Assembly (NCBI GenBank): GCA_030147525.1
Contig: JASBVF010000028.1
Span: 52,146-116,145, forward strand
DNA from: Bacteroidota bacterium
Lineage (GTDB): Bacteria > Bacteroidota > Bacteroidia > Chitinophagales > Saprospiraceae
DNA length: 64,000 nt
Reading direction: 5' to 3'
A program made the position numbers and the translations under genes. Shown here one piece after another: positions 47,101 to 55,281 of the stretch (position 1 is the stretch's first letter; each line of letters starts with the position of its first letter). A model generated the notes under the pieces. That model was not told the origin of the DNA, made no database searches, and saw nothing but the letters and a program-made list of their open reading frames with translations.

Positions 47101-48248
47101 GAATGTACGAGTTCACCGACCTCGACGCAGGACTGGATTACACCGTGACCCCCGTGAAGGACAACGATCCGCTGAACGGCGTCACGACCTTTGACCTGGT
47201 CATCATTTCACGGCACATCCTCGGCATTCAGCTGCTCGATTCGCCTTATAAAATGATCGCCGCCGACGTCAACAACTCGAAGAGTATCACCACTTTCGAC
47301 CTGGTGGAGTTGCGGAAAACCGTACTTTTTATCAATACCTCATTTCCCAACAACACCTCCTGGCGGTTTGTGAAAAAAAGCTACCAGTTCCCGAACCCGG
47401 CGAACCCCTGGCAGGGAGTTTTCCCGGAGGTGATCAACCTGAACAACCTGAGCGCTACGGTCAGTGCGGCTGATTTTATTGCCATAAAAATCGGCGACGT
47501 GAACAACAGTGCTGCCACGCAGAACCTCACCGGAGATACCGGCGACCGCAGTGCCGGCATGTTGATGCTGGAATGTGACGCCCTGCCGCTGGATGCCGGG
47601 TCTGACGTCATCGTGACGCTGAAAGCCAAGGAGTTTTACCAGGTACACGGCTTCCAGTTTACCCTCGACTTTGACACTGAGGCGCTTGAATTTCAATCTG
47701 TTACGCCGACGGCTCTCACCAACTCGGAGAACTACGGCCTGACCTTGCTTGACAACGGCGCCGTAACGGTGAGCTGGTTTGAAAACAACCCGGTAACCCT
47801 GGTCGACGGTGAAGCAGTGATCTCTCTCGTCTTTAAAGCGAAAACGTCCTGCAACCTGAAAGACGCCATCGGCATCAGCTCCCGTTTCACCCATGCGGAA
47901 GCCTACGTGGGCGAAGAGATGTCGGTTTGGGATCTGGACATGGACTTCGCAGGTCTCGTTTCCACCAGCGAGGCAGGCAATGACGGTTTCGAATTGTTCC
48001 AGAACGTTCCCAATCCGTTCAGCCAGAAAACAGCGATCGGATTCCGGTTACCGGTTGCATCCAAAGCCACGCTGTCCGTGTATGATGCCAGCGGAAGGAT
48101 GATCGAGGTGATTGAAGGCGAATTCCCGTCAGGCTACCACGAAATTCAGCTGAACCGCCAGCAACTGCCTGCCGAAGGGATGTTATTCTACCGCCTGGAA
48201 ACACCGGGCTTCGCAGCCACCCGCTCGATGACGCTGGTGAACCGCTGA
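44121..48248 (+). CDS. Giant T9SS protein with Cys-rich repeats, dockerin-like and cohesin-like domains
   Basis: 1375 residues. Signal peptide (FRRQLFAIFITSCAIISISNAQ). Residues 25-110 form a PKD-like domain (GDTVVCPGAEHFYA, NTYNWVVSAGGTI). Then come about eight HYR-like repeats with VDNCD, WTVINWCTGE or DNCPGP motifs and paired Cys (about 150-990). A carboxypeptidase-regulatory-like domain (ISGQLTTPMQDPLQGATVQL) precedes a dockerin-like pair (TTFDLVIISRHILGIQ, AADVNNSKSITTFDLVELRK, about 1017-1073) and a cohesin-like beta domain (VHGFQFTLDFDTEALEFQSV, about 1145-1265). The end is a T9SS type A sorting domain (NGFELFQNVPNPFSQKT). It is likely a large surface structural or adhesive protein. 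Dockerin and cohesin in the same chain is notable. Confidence 0.85.
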   Translation: MLNPVTTPAFRRQLFAIFITSCAIISISNAQPAPVISGDTVVCPGAEHFYATPFTAGNTYNWVVSAGGTITQGSNNFIGVKWTGPENSTQTVSVTETDPSGATGSAQKTVLIKKTLLTCNNIVHISIDQSGTVLIKPEMLLSGNYNSYHGFSVSITTPPNNQIGNLLNCSHIGMTLTGQVKENCTGNKCWSTIKLEDKKAPLFTCPSTPVEIPCDTDLDNYPHPPVVDNCDIDPTINLVGMQIDNSNICNGVTITKEWVAVDDYGNTSTCIQQLFIDDAAEVDFPDDRFWSCSDYYANPHITNAAVFTGNLATTGSGIPLGASGPYCQASYVSHDDTLSGCGNTFKIIRTWTVINWCTGEVIVEDSNGNDNEQIIKIIDEKKPTISVPAITLSANITGSLPIFCASTGLLPAPTIADECGGVTVRIFTSVGEAVYVNGVDGKQGGHVPLPGLKIGNHPILYRVTDDCGNETELTVTAVVADITPPAAICDEYTSVNLNVFGYAEVFAQTFDDGSHDNCCIDKMLVKRMGQPDIAFAPSMDFNCQDDSVLVVFRVIDCFGNHNDCMVTAIVKDKIAPTCIAPPQKIINCTDIPGDVTQSWLNGFGYPSVTDNCDATVIELPWAENINACGEGHIIRFFIAADSSGNVSGTCEQHIYVIPKSDWLIEFPANWYGDCGDTINAPTIKISNFGCDMFAVSHQDQYFALGVDSACFKIVRTWKVINWCFNDPYAPPIKIPTNQQGVTIDETTHNNFGQYEYQQHLIIHDETPPTLSYPFANEFCTLDSDCASGEVFVPIQIDGECSNAFEIVYHLDLFNNGSYDQSGTGFLEGTVPIGKHRIFYLIQDGCSNESKIEVIFTLKDCKKPTPVCENGLIVEIMQTGMISVCAKSFNYGSYDNCPGPLTFSFSADTSDSCRTYVCTDTYFQLPINMWVTDAAGNQDYCSTFLTIQDNMFSCDTGIPISGQLTTPMQDPLQGATVQLNSAGMTPADFTTGQNGMYEFTDLDAGLDYTVTPVKDNDPLNGVTTFDLVIISRHILGIQLLDSPYKMIAADVNNSKSITTFDLVELRKTVLFINTSFPNNTSWRFVKKSYQFPNPANPWQGVFPEVINLNNLSATVSAADFIAIKIGDVNNSAATQNLTGDTGDRSAGMLMLECDALPLDAGSDVIVTLKAKEFYQVHGFQFTLDFDTEALEFQSVTPTALTNSENYGLTLLDNGAVTVSWFENNPVTLVDGEAVISLVFKAKTSCNLKDAIGISSRFTHAEAYVGEEMSVWDLDMDFAGLVSTSEAGNDGFELFQNVPNPFSQKTAIGFRLPVASKATLSVYDASGRMIEVIEGEFPSGYHEIQLNRQQLPAEGMLFYRLETPGFAATRSMTLVNR

Positions 48249-48317
48249 TGCATTTTTGACCATAAAAATCCCGGTAAAACGGCGATTTCAAGATAGATAG
48301 ATTTGGAGTAAAGTTTG

Positions 48318-48350
48318 AGTCGCTTCCCGCAAGGGGAGCGGCTTTTTTTG
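48318..48350 (+). terminator. Terminator after the giant T9SS gene
   Basis: AGTCGCTTCCC (48318-48328), GCAA tetraloop, GGGGAGCGGCT (48333-48343) then a T7 tract. Two G-U pairs in an 11-bp stem. Confidence 0.85.
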
Positions 48351-48402
48351 TTTCTGATTTTTGATTTGGCAGGAATGTCTTTTATTTGATGTAAAAAAAT
48401 TC

Positions 48403-50463
48403 ATGCGCCCATCTTCACTGTCTTTTCTGCTCACCGCCTTGCTGGCAATTTGTTTTTTTTCAAAAAACCACGCCCAGACACCGGACACCCTCCCCATGAC
48501 CGAACTGAAAGCGGTAACCGTCACTGCTTTCCGTTTGGAAACCACCGACCTCACTACCCCACTCTCCCTGACCACCGTCGGCGAATACCGCCTGCAAAAC
48601 GGACAACAGCAACTGGCCCTCGACGAAGCCCTGGCTGCCGTGCCGGGTGTTTTTGTTCAAAACGGCACCAACTTCGCACAGGACGTCCGGGTGTCCATCC
48701 GGGGTTTCGGTTCAAGGTCGGCGTTCGGCATACGTGGTATTAAAATTCTGCTGGACGGCTTCCCCGAAACTTCGCCTGACGGACAGGGGCAGGTGGACAA
48801 CATCGACCCTGCCGCCGTCACTTCACTCAGTGTGATCAGGGGCAGTACGGCCGGGCTTTACGGCAACGCCAGCGGCGGGCAACTCAGTTTTAAAACGCTG
48901 ACTTTCACGGAAAAAGATCACGCCGAAGCAGGCCTGACACTGGGATCGTATGGTTTTCAAAAATACCGGCTCAGCGGCGGCGGACAATTCAGCAAGGCAC
49001 AGCTTTCCTTCAACGGCACCTACACCAAGACCGACGGCTACCGGGATCACAGCACCATGAAAAATGTCCTTCTCAATGGCGGAATATTCCTGCCTGTGGA
49101 CAGCACGTTCGACCTCACGATTCTGGCAAATTACACCAACAGCCCTACAGCACAGGACGCCGGGGCGCTCAACATCTCCGAGGTGGAAGCAGACCGTTCC
49201 GCAGCCCGTGACCGCAACGTAACTTTTGACGCCGGTGAGGCACTCTGGCAAGGCAGGACGGGGATTTCAATCAACAAGCGTTTTTCAAAAAACAACCAAC
49301 TGAGCGCCCGTGCTTTCACCACGCAAAGACGGTTCAGCGCAAAACTGCCCATCAATCCGGCCGAGATCATCGAGCTGAAACGGCAATTCTCCGGCCTGAA
49401 TACCAGCTTTCTGCACCGGGGAACCCTGCTGAAGCTTCCCTGGGAGATCAATGTTGGCGTAGAACTGGAGGCACAGAACGACGACCGCCAGCGCTACCTC
49501 AACCAGTCCAATGAAAAAGGCCCCAGGCTGCTGGATCAAAAAGAGTCATTCCTCACGGCCGGCGTTTTCCTCTCCCAAAATTTCAGCCTGACGAAACGAC
49601 TGCAATTCTTTCCCGGCGTTCGCTTCGATGCCATGTGGCTGGAGGTGGAAGATCGATTTCTAACTGACGGAAATGACAGTGGCGAACGGACTTTTTATGT
49701 GTTGAATCCCATCGCCGGACTGAGTTACCGGGTGTTTGAGGCATTGAATCTTTACACAAATTTCAGCACCGGCTTTGAAACCCCTACTTTCACCGAGTTT
49801 GCGAACCCGACCGGTGGCGGCGGTTTTAACCCCGAACTGAACCCGCAAAAATCACGGAGCTTCGAAATCGGCGCCAAAGGCCTGATCGCAGGCGGTCGGT
49901 TCAAGTACGAAATCGCCGCTTTCCACATCCGACTGACGGATGAGCTGATCCCCTTCGAGGATGATGCGCAGGACCGCACCTTCTACCGGAACGCCGGAAA
50001 ATCCGTCAGAAACGGGCTTGAGGTGGGCCTTGGCAGCTACCTCGGCAAAGGATTTTACTTCTACGCCAACTATACCCTCACGGATTTTCGCTTCAGGGAA
50101 TACCAGCTCGGCAATGAAGACCTGGAAGGAAACCTGCTGCCGGGCGTACCTCAACGGCTGGCCTATGCGGAGCTTCGCTATTTCAAATCCTCCGGTTTTC
50201 ATTTCACCCAGACTTTTCAGCTGGTGGATCCGCAATTTGTGAATGATTTAAACACCACAAAAACGGAATCATACCTGCTCGCCAATTTCAGGGCGGGCTA
50301 TCGCTTCCGGTTTGAAAAATGGAGGATGGAACCGTTTTTTGGCGTCAACAATCTTTTCGATGCAAAATACTTCGCCAACATCCGCATCAACGGTTTTGGA
50401 GGAAGGTATTACGAACCGGCGCCGGGTATCAACTTTTTTGGCGGGTTCAAGGTGGGCTTCTGA
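48403..50463 (+). CDS. TonB-dependent outer membrane receptor
   Basis: 686 residues. Start ATG 48403 (MRPSSLSFLL) chosen over the TTG at 48361. Signal peptide, then a TonB-box-like MTELKAVTVTAF, plug domain (LDEALAAVPGVFVQNG, DVRVSIRGFGSRSAFGIRG, VTSLSVIRGSTAGLYGNASGG), and a 22-strand-type barrel closing with GINFFGGFKVGF. Lacks the CarboxypepD-like extension, so it is not SusC but a FecA/FhuA/Cir-type receptor for a siderophore, vitamin or metal complex. Substrate unknown. Confidence 0.92.
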   Translation: MRPSSLSFLLTALLAICFFSKNHAQTPDTLPMTELKAVTVTAFRLETTDLTTPLSLTTVGEYRLQNGQQQLALDEALAAVPGVFVQNGTNFAQDVRVSIRGFGSRSAFGIRGIKILLDGFPETSPDGQGQVDNIDPAAVTSLSVIRGSTAGLYGNASGGQLSFKTLTFTEKDHAEAGLTLGSYGFQKYRLSGGGQFSKAQLSFNGTYTKTDGYRDHSTMKNVLLNGGIFLPVDSTFDLTILANYTNSPTAQDAGALNISEVEADRSAARDRNVTFDAGEALWQGRTGISINKRFSKNNQLSARAFTTQRRFSAKLPINPAEIIELKRQFSGLNTSFLHRGTLLKLPWEINVGVELEAQNDDRQRYLNQSNEKGPRLLDQKESFLTAGVFLSQNFSLTKRLQFFPGVRFDAMWLEVEDRFLTDGNDSGERTFYVLNPIAGLSYRVFEALNLYTNFSTGFETPTFTEFANPTGGGGFNPELNPQKSRSFEIGAKGLIAGGRFKYEIAAFHIRLTDELIPFEDDAQDRTFYRNAGKSVRNGLEVGLGSYLGKGFYFYANYTLTDFRFREYQLGNEDLEGNLLPGVPQRLAYAELRYFKSSGFHFTQTFQLVDPQFVNDLNTTKTESYLLANFRAGYRFRFEKWRMEPFFGVNNLFDAKYFANIRINGFGGRYYEPAPGINFFGGFKVGF

Positions 50464-50484
50464 TCCGTTCAGGGCATGAAAAAA

Positions 50485-50508
50485 CGCCGTCCCCTTCCGG
50501 GAACGGCG
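50485..50508. terminator. Hairpin after TonB receptor
   Basis: CGCCGTCCCC (50485-50494) pairs with GGGAACGGCG (50499-50508) with one mismatch. Two hairpins in tandem (see 50527) separate convergent genes. Confidence 0.5.
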
Positions 50509-50526
50509 CAAGACAAGCTTGATTAA

Positions 50527-50555
50527 AAAAGCCAACCCTTGTGAGGTTGGCTTTT
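50527..50555. terminator. Bidirectional terminator between TonB receptor and glnII
   Basis: AAAAGCCAACC (50527-50537) pairs with GGTTGGCTTTT (50545-50555). A/T-tracts on both sides serve either convergent transcript. Confidence 0.8.
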
Positions 50556-50647
50556 CCAATTAATTTCAAAAAATCTCTCTCAAATCATATCCAACAAAAT
50601 GGAGTTGGCAGGTTGTTGACAGCCTGAAAAGAAAGATTTCAGGCAGC

Positions 50648-51667
50648 TTACGATTGCAGCCTGCGGATGATAGCCGCAGCTACTTTGTAAGGATCGGCAG
50701 CCGAGTTCGGGCGGCGATCTTCGAGGTAACCACTCCAGCCGTTTTCAACGACGCCAACCGGGATACGGATGGAAGCGCCACGGTCGGAGATACCGTAAGA
50801 GAATTTGTCGATGGACTGCGTTTCGTGCAAGCCTGTCAGACGCATGTGGTTGTCAGCTCCGTAAACAGAGATACAATCTGCGATAGCCTCTTTGGAAGCG
50901 AATTTCTCACAGATTTCTTCAAATACTTTTCTGCTGTTGGCATTACGCAGTGTAGAGTTGGAGAAGTTGGCGTGCATACCGGAGCCGTTCCAGTCGGTAG
51001 CGCCAAGCGGCTTACAGTGCCAGTTAACGGCAACGCCGTATTTCTCGGCAGTTCTTTCCATGAGGTAGCGGGCTACCCAAATCTGATCGCCTGCAGAACG
51101 GGGACCTTTTGCGAAAATCTGGAACTCCCACTGTCCGGCAGCAACTTCAGCGTTGATACCTTCTACGTTCAAGCCTGCTTCGAGACAAATATCGAGGTGC
51201 TCTTCAACGATTTCACGGCCATATGCATTCTTGGCGCCTACACCGCAATAGTATGGGCCCTGTGGGCGTGGGTAACCGTTGGATGGGAAACCCAGTGGCA
51301 GGTTGGTTTCAGGATCCCAAAGGAAATATTCCTGCTCGAAACCGAACCAGTAATCGTCATCTGCACTATCAGCAATTGTTGCACGTCCGTTTGATTCGTG
51401 TGGTGTACCGTCAGCGTTCAATACTTCCGCCATCACCAGGTACGCAGATTTGCGGGCCGGGTCCGGGCAGATGAAGACAGGTCTCAACAGACAATCAGAG
51501 GAACCACCGGGCGCCTGTTCGGTTGAAGAACCGTCAAAGGACCACATGGGGCACTCTTCCAGTTTGCCGCTGAACTTGGAACTGTCAACGATTTTTGTTT
51601 TACTTCTTAATGATTGGGTGGGTTTGTAACCATCCAACCAAATGTACTCAAGCTTGATCTTAGCCAT
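50648..51667 (-). CDS. glnII: Glutamine synthetase, type II (eukaryotic-like)
   Basis: 339 residues, the length of GSII (bacterial GSI is about 470). N-terminal beta-grasp with CPMWSFDGSSTEQAPGGSSD, then the ATP/glutamate-site elements FGFEQEYFLWD, GINAEVAAGQWEFQIF, NGSGMHANFS, GADNHMRLTGLHET, and SDRGASIRIP. Makes glutamine from glutamate and ammonia. GSII is widespread in Bacteroidota. Leader carries a TACCTTTG -7 box and a 7-bp stem. Confidence 0.95.
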   Translation of the reverse strand: MAKIKLEYIWLDGYKPTQSLRSKTKIVDSSKFSGKLEECPMWSFDGSSTEQAPGGSSDCLLRPVFICPDPARKSAYLVMAEVLNADGTPHESNGRATIADSADDDYWFGFEQEYFLWDPETNLPLGFPSNGYPRPQGPYYCGVGAKNAYGREIVEEHLDICLEAGLNVEGINAEVAAGQWEFQIFAKGPRSAGDQIWVARYLMERTAEKYGVAVNWHCKPLGATDWNGSGMHANFSNSTLRNANSRKVFEEICEKFASKEAIADCISVYGADNHMRLTGLHETQSIDKFSYGISDRGASIRIPVGVVENGWSGYLEDRRPNSAADPYKVAAAIIRRLQS

Positions 51668-51771
51668 GTTAAAATATTTAAATTAGTTAAGTGGTTGGGC
51701 AGTTAAGATTAATTTCACTGCCCGCATTTTTTTCGTTTATTATAAAGGAAAATATTAGTGTATGTTTAACG

Positions 51772-51779
51772 CAAAGGTA
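51772..51779 (-). promoter_or_regulatory. Candidate -7 box for glnII
   Basis: TACCTTTG on the minus strand matches TAnnTTTG, about 105 bases before the glnII ATG. No TTTG at the proper distance. The start would give a leader carrying the 51697-51723 stem. Confidence 0.4.
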
Positions 51780-51964
51780 ACTAATCCTCCCTCCTCCTGA
51801 TAATCGCCGGACGGCGCCGGAGCCTTGCAATCAGCACTCCGGCTTCATCCTCCGAATAAATTTTTACGCATTAAGATTTTTGGCAGAATAAATTTCACGC
51901 TACCGGTTTCTCCCAAATTTTAAACTGAAATTTTAAAGCCGGTTTTTTTCTGAATTTTTCAGAT

Positions 51965-51972
51965 TATATTTG
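51965..51972 (+). promoter_or_regulatory. Candidate -7 box for the HhH protein gene
   Basis: TATATTTG matches TAnnTTTG, 44 bases before the ATG at 52016. A T-rich element (TTTT) stands about 18 bases upstream in place of TTTG. Confidence 0.4.
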
Positions 51973-52015
51973 GCTGACGAACCCAAAATCAACGTTAACT
52001 GCCCGCCCGACAAAC

Positions 52016-54097
52016 ATGAGAAAACTTGCCCCGCTGCTGTTTTTTATCCTTTGTTCCCTGGTCACGACAGCCCAGACTGACTCGCTTGCAACGCTTTCGC
52101 AGGAGGACCTGCTCGAGTTCTTTGCGGCGGGCGAAGATGAGGAATCTTCCTTTGATTACAATGATATTTTCGAACGGCTCGACTACCTCCGCCGAAGGCC
52201 GCTCAACCTTAACAGGGCCGACGACGCAGCCCTCTCCGATTTCCCTTTTTTAAATGAACTTCAAAGGGCTGCCCTCCTCGAATACCGCCGAACCGCAGGC
52301 GATTTCATTTCGATTTACGAGTTGCAGGCTGTGCCGGGCTTCGATTTGGGCACGATTCGCCAGCTCTTACCTTTTGTCAAAGTGAGTGAACCGGGCCTGC
52401 TCGACGAACCTTTTTTTGGCGAAACCCGGGAAAGCCGCAGCCAGTTGCTGATGCGCTGGGCGAGAACGCTCGAAGCCCGCCGAGGCTTCACCGTGCCGCC
52501 GGATGACTCCCTTGCCAACCGCTACCTTGGCGACCGCAACCGGCTGTACCTGCGCTACAAATACACCCAGCCCAACCGCCTCTCCTTTGGCATCACGGCG
52601 GAGAAGGACGCTGGTGAGGAGTTTTTTAAAGGCAGCAACAAGCAGGGTTTTGATTTTTATTCCGCTCATTTGTTTTTTCAAAACCCGATGAAAGGGGTCC
52701 ATGCGGTGGCCCTGGGTGATTATTCCGTTTCCATGGGGCAGGGACTGATTATTTTTCAGGGTTTTGCCCCCCGGAAAAGTGCCTTGACCACCCACGTTAA
52801 ACGCTCCGGCAGAAACCTCCGCCCCTACTCTTCCGTCAATGAGTTTGATTTTTTCAGAGGCATGGCCGCCAGTGTGAGTCTCGCTAAAAACCTGGAACTG
52901 CTCGGCTTCGCTTCCATCCGCCGGAGAGATGCCAACCTGGAAGAACCGGAAGAAGTCAGCCCGGACGAACCGGTGCTGAATTTTATTTCCTCCCTTCAAA
53001 CCTCCGGCCTTCACCGCACCCGCCTGGAAATAGCCGACGAAGGCGCCATCCGGCAAACCTCGGCCGGCGCCATCCTGAAATGGCAAAAACGACGTTACCA
53101 CATCGCCTTCAACGGCCTTTACGAACACCTGGACAAACCCCTGCAACGCAACCCCGCCCTTTACAATCAATTTTACTTCAACGGCAATCAGCTGCTGAAC
53201 TTCAGCATCGACTACGCCTACACGTTTCGCAATTTTCATTTTTTCGGTGAAACAGCCCGCAGCGACAACGGCGCTCTCGCTACGCTGAACGGACTGCTGC
53301 TGGCCCTCGACCGTCGTATCGACCTCATCTTGCTGCACCGTGATTTTGCAAGGGACTACCAATCGCTCAATGCCAAGCCTTTCGCTGAGGCCGGAGGCGG
53401 CGCCAATGAAAAAGGCGTTTACCTCGGCCTTCAGTTTCAGTTCGACAAACAATGGCGCCTCAACGCCTACTACGATATATACCGGCATCCCTGGCTGCGC
53501 TTCCGGGTGGATGCGCCGTCCGCCGGGCAGGAATGGCTCACCCGCCTGACGTACACCAAACGCCGCAAAATGGAAGCTTACCTGCAAGTGAGGCAGGAAA
53601 CCAAAGAACAAAACGCTGACGCCGAATCCGGTAAGTTCGACGAGCTCGTCCCCGTTCGCCTGTTTCAGGCACGACTGCATTTCAGCTACCAACTCAGCAA
53701 AAGTCTCGAATGGCGTAGCCGGTTGGATGCAGGTTTTTCAGAAACGGCAGGAGAAAGATCGACGGGCATCGTGCTGTACCAGGATCTGCTGTACCGGGCC
53801 ATTGGTTCGCCTGTTTCTTTCAGTACCCGTTTCGCCATATTTGACACGGACGGCTACCAGGTGCGCTACTACGCTTACGAAAGGGACGTCCTCAACGACT
53901 TTTCCATCCCTGCCTACTACGACCGGGGAACCCGTTTTTACCTGAACATGGGCTACCGCATCAGCCGGCAGTGGCGGCTGGAAGCCCGCTATGCACGTTC
54001 CTATTTTACCAATCTCTCCGCTATCGGGTCCGGTCTCGATGAAATCAACGGGCAATCAAGGTCGGATGTAAAACTGCAATTGCGCCTGGAGTTTTGA
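52016..54097 (+). CDS. Helix-hairpin-helix outer-membrane protein
   Basis: 693 residues. Signal peptide (LAPLLFFILCSLVTTAQ), then two ComEA-like helix-hairpin-helix stretches (RRPLNLNRADDAALSDFPFLN and YELQAVPGFDLGTIRQLLPF, about 55-120), and from about 140 a long beta-barrel-like region (SFGITAEKDAGEEFF, HAVALGDYSVSMGQGLIIFQ, LEWRSRLDAGFSET), ending in LQLRLEF. Matches a Bacteroidota family of HhH plus OMP proteins. DNA binding or uptake has been suggested for HhH parts but is unproven for this architecture. Confidence 0.8.
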   Translation: MRKLAPLLFFILCSLVTTAQTDSLATLSQEDLLEFFAAGEDEESSFDYNDIFERLDYLRRRPLNLNRADDAALSDFPFLNELQRAALLEYRRTAGDFISIYELQAVPGFDLGTIRQLLPFVKVSEPGLLDEPFFGETRESRSQLLMRWARTLEARRGFTVPPDDSLANRYLGDRNRLYLRYKYTQPNRLSFGITAEKDAGEEFFKGSNKQGFDFYSAHLFFQNPMKGVHAVALGDYSVSMGQGLIIFQGFAPRKSALTTHVKRSGRNLRPYSSVNEFDFFRGMAASVSLAKNLELLGFASIRRRDANLEEPEEVSPDEPVLNFISSLQTSGLHRTRLEIADEGAIRQTSAGAILKWQKRRYHIAFNGLYEHLDKPLQRNPALYNQFYFNGNQLLNFSIDYAYTFRNFHFFGETARSDNGALATLNGLLLALDRRIDLILLHRDFARDYQSLNAKPFAEAGGGANEKGVYLGLQFQFDKQWRLNAYYDIYRHPWLRFRVDAPSAGQEWLTRLTYTKRRKMEAYLQVRQETKEQNADAESGKFDELVPVRLFQARLHFSYQLSKSLEWRSRLDAGFSETAGERSTGIVLYQDLLYRAIGSPVSFSTRFAIFDTDGYQVRYYAYERDVLNDFSIPAYYDRGTRFYLNMGYRISRQWRLEARYARSYFTNLSAIGSGLDEINGQSRSDVKLQLRLEF

Positions 54098-54151
54098 ACA
54101 CGAGCCCTGCCTTTTCGTTGTACCAATAAACATATTACATTGATAATCAAT

Positions 54152-54180
54152 CACTTCCTTTACTTTGGAAGTGCTTTTTC
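54152..54180 (+). terminator. Possible terminator of HhH gene
   Basis: CACTTCC (54152-54158) pairs with GGAAGTG (54167-54173), followed by CTTTTTCTTT. Positioned 55 bases after the HhH stop and before the TonB-like lipoprotein ATG. Confidence 0.55.
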
Positions 54181-54211
54181 TTTATTGTCAATCACAAAAA
54201 ATCACGAAATC

Positions 54212-54943
54212 ATGACTGTTTACAGAAGCTTCAAATACTATCTCTCCATGATGCTGCTGACTGCATCGCTTGCCGCCTGCACGAATCAGCAAAACCCTGA
54301 AAACGAAACGGATAAAACCGCTTTCGAAGAACGAAATGACTATCCTCAAAACCAACTTCAACAGGACAACGCCCAGGTGGACAAAAATTCCGGCGCCTAT
54401 ACCTACATCATCGAACCGGAAGATGTGGTCGTGCCGGTGGTGGAGCCCGATGCTGAAAAGCCAAGAGCACAACAAACCTCACAGAAAAACCCGGACGTAC
54501 CACAGAAAGTGGACCGTAAAAAAATGGACAAACTCGACCCCAACGCCGGCTCCGTTCCGCAAATCCACCTGGATACCAATGCTTTGTTCAAAGACATGAC
54601 CATCAACCGTCCGCCGATCTACACCCGCACCTGTCTTTCTGACCCCTATCCGGTGAAATGCTCGATGCGGAAGGTGGAGAATTATGTGAAAAAGAACCTG
54701 GAATATCCGGATGCAGCCATCGAAGAAAACCAGGATGGACTGATGATAGTGACTTTCCGGGTCACCAAAGACGGTACCGTTGAAAATGTAAATGTGAAAG
54801 CAAAAGAGCGCCCCTGCCAGGGCTGTCCGGAAGCTGCTATCCGGGTGGTGGAAAAAATGCCTGAAAAATGGGCCCCCGCCCTCCATAACAGCGAGACAAA
54901 GAATGCGCTGGTAACGCTGCCCGTGCGTTTTGAAACCAGGTAA
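54212..54943 (+). CDS. TonB C-terminal-domain lipoprotein
   Basis: 243 residues from ATG 54212 (MTVYRSFKYYLSMMLLTASLAAC), which sets the lipobox in place; the frame opens at 54140 without a signal there. A Gln/Asn/Pro-rich linker precedes a TonB C-terminal domain (NYVKKNLEYPDAAIEENQDGLMIVTFRVTKDG split near 165-200, ending VTLPVRFETR). Unusual for TonB itself, since it is a lipoprotein rather than inner-membrane-anchored. Bacteroidota carry several such energy-transducer paralogues of unknown partner. Confidence 0.78.
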   Translation: MTVYRSFKYYLSMMLLTASLAACTNQQNPENETDKTAFEERNDYPQNQLQQDNAQVDKNSGAYTYIIEPEDVVVPVVEPDAEKPRAQQTSQKNPDVPQKVDRKKMDKLDPNAGSVPQIHLDTNALFKDMTINRPPIYTRTCLSDPYPVKCSMRKVENYVKKNLEYPDAAIEENQDGLMIVTFRVTKDGTVENVNVKAKERPCQGCPEAAIRVVEKMPEKWAPALHNSETKNALVTLPVRFETR

Positions 54944-55281
54944 TCTGTCTGGTTTTGCAACAGACATGCCCCTGACAACCGAAAAACGTTCTGTTGAAAT
55001 TTGAGTCAGGCTTTGCCCGGTTTTTTGCCGCTGGCAAAGCCTTTCTCTTTTCCCGGACCACGTTTACTAAACTTCCAAAAGAAAAATCTGCGGGAATCTG
55101 CGGAATCTGCGGGAGGTCAAATCATCACCACCGCTTCGATTTTCAACTGGTCAAGTAATTTCATAATATCAGTCAATTTCCCAATTTCAATCAATAACCC
55201 CTCCCTGCCCTGCATATTTCAACCGAACCGGGTTTCTTTTGTTCCTTTGCTTTTTTTAGTGAAACAAACAGCACGCAACGC
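54944..55281. other. Intergenic region before helicase gene
   Basis: Holds the 55009-55051 terminator and three AATCTGCGG units (55085-55113); otherwise no supported ORF. Confidence 0.45.
55009..55051 (+). terminator. Terminator after TonB-like lipoprotein
   Basis: GGCTTTGCC (55009-55017) pairs perfectly with GGCAAAGCC (55033-55041), then TTTCTCTTTT. The loop is 15 bases. Confidence 0.6.

Larger units (their letters stand above)
51668..52015. other. Divergent promoter region of glnII and the HhH protein gene
   Basis: Contains a glnII-directed hairpin GGGCAGT/ACTGCCC (51697-51723), -7-like boxes on both strands (TACCTTTG minus 51772-51779; TATATTTG plus 51965-51972), otherwise AT-rich without ORFs. 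Confidence 0.45.

Noticed and set aside
52367..53692. 441-codon frame antisense to the HhH protein gene
   Set aside because: The plus-strand frame has a signal peptide, HhH motifs and a full-length barrel; the minus-strand product resembles nothing.
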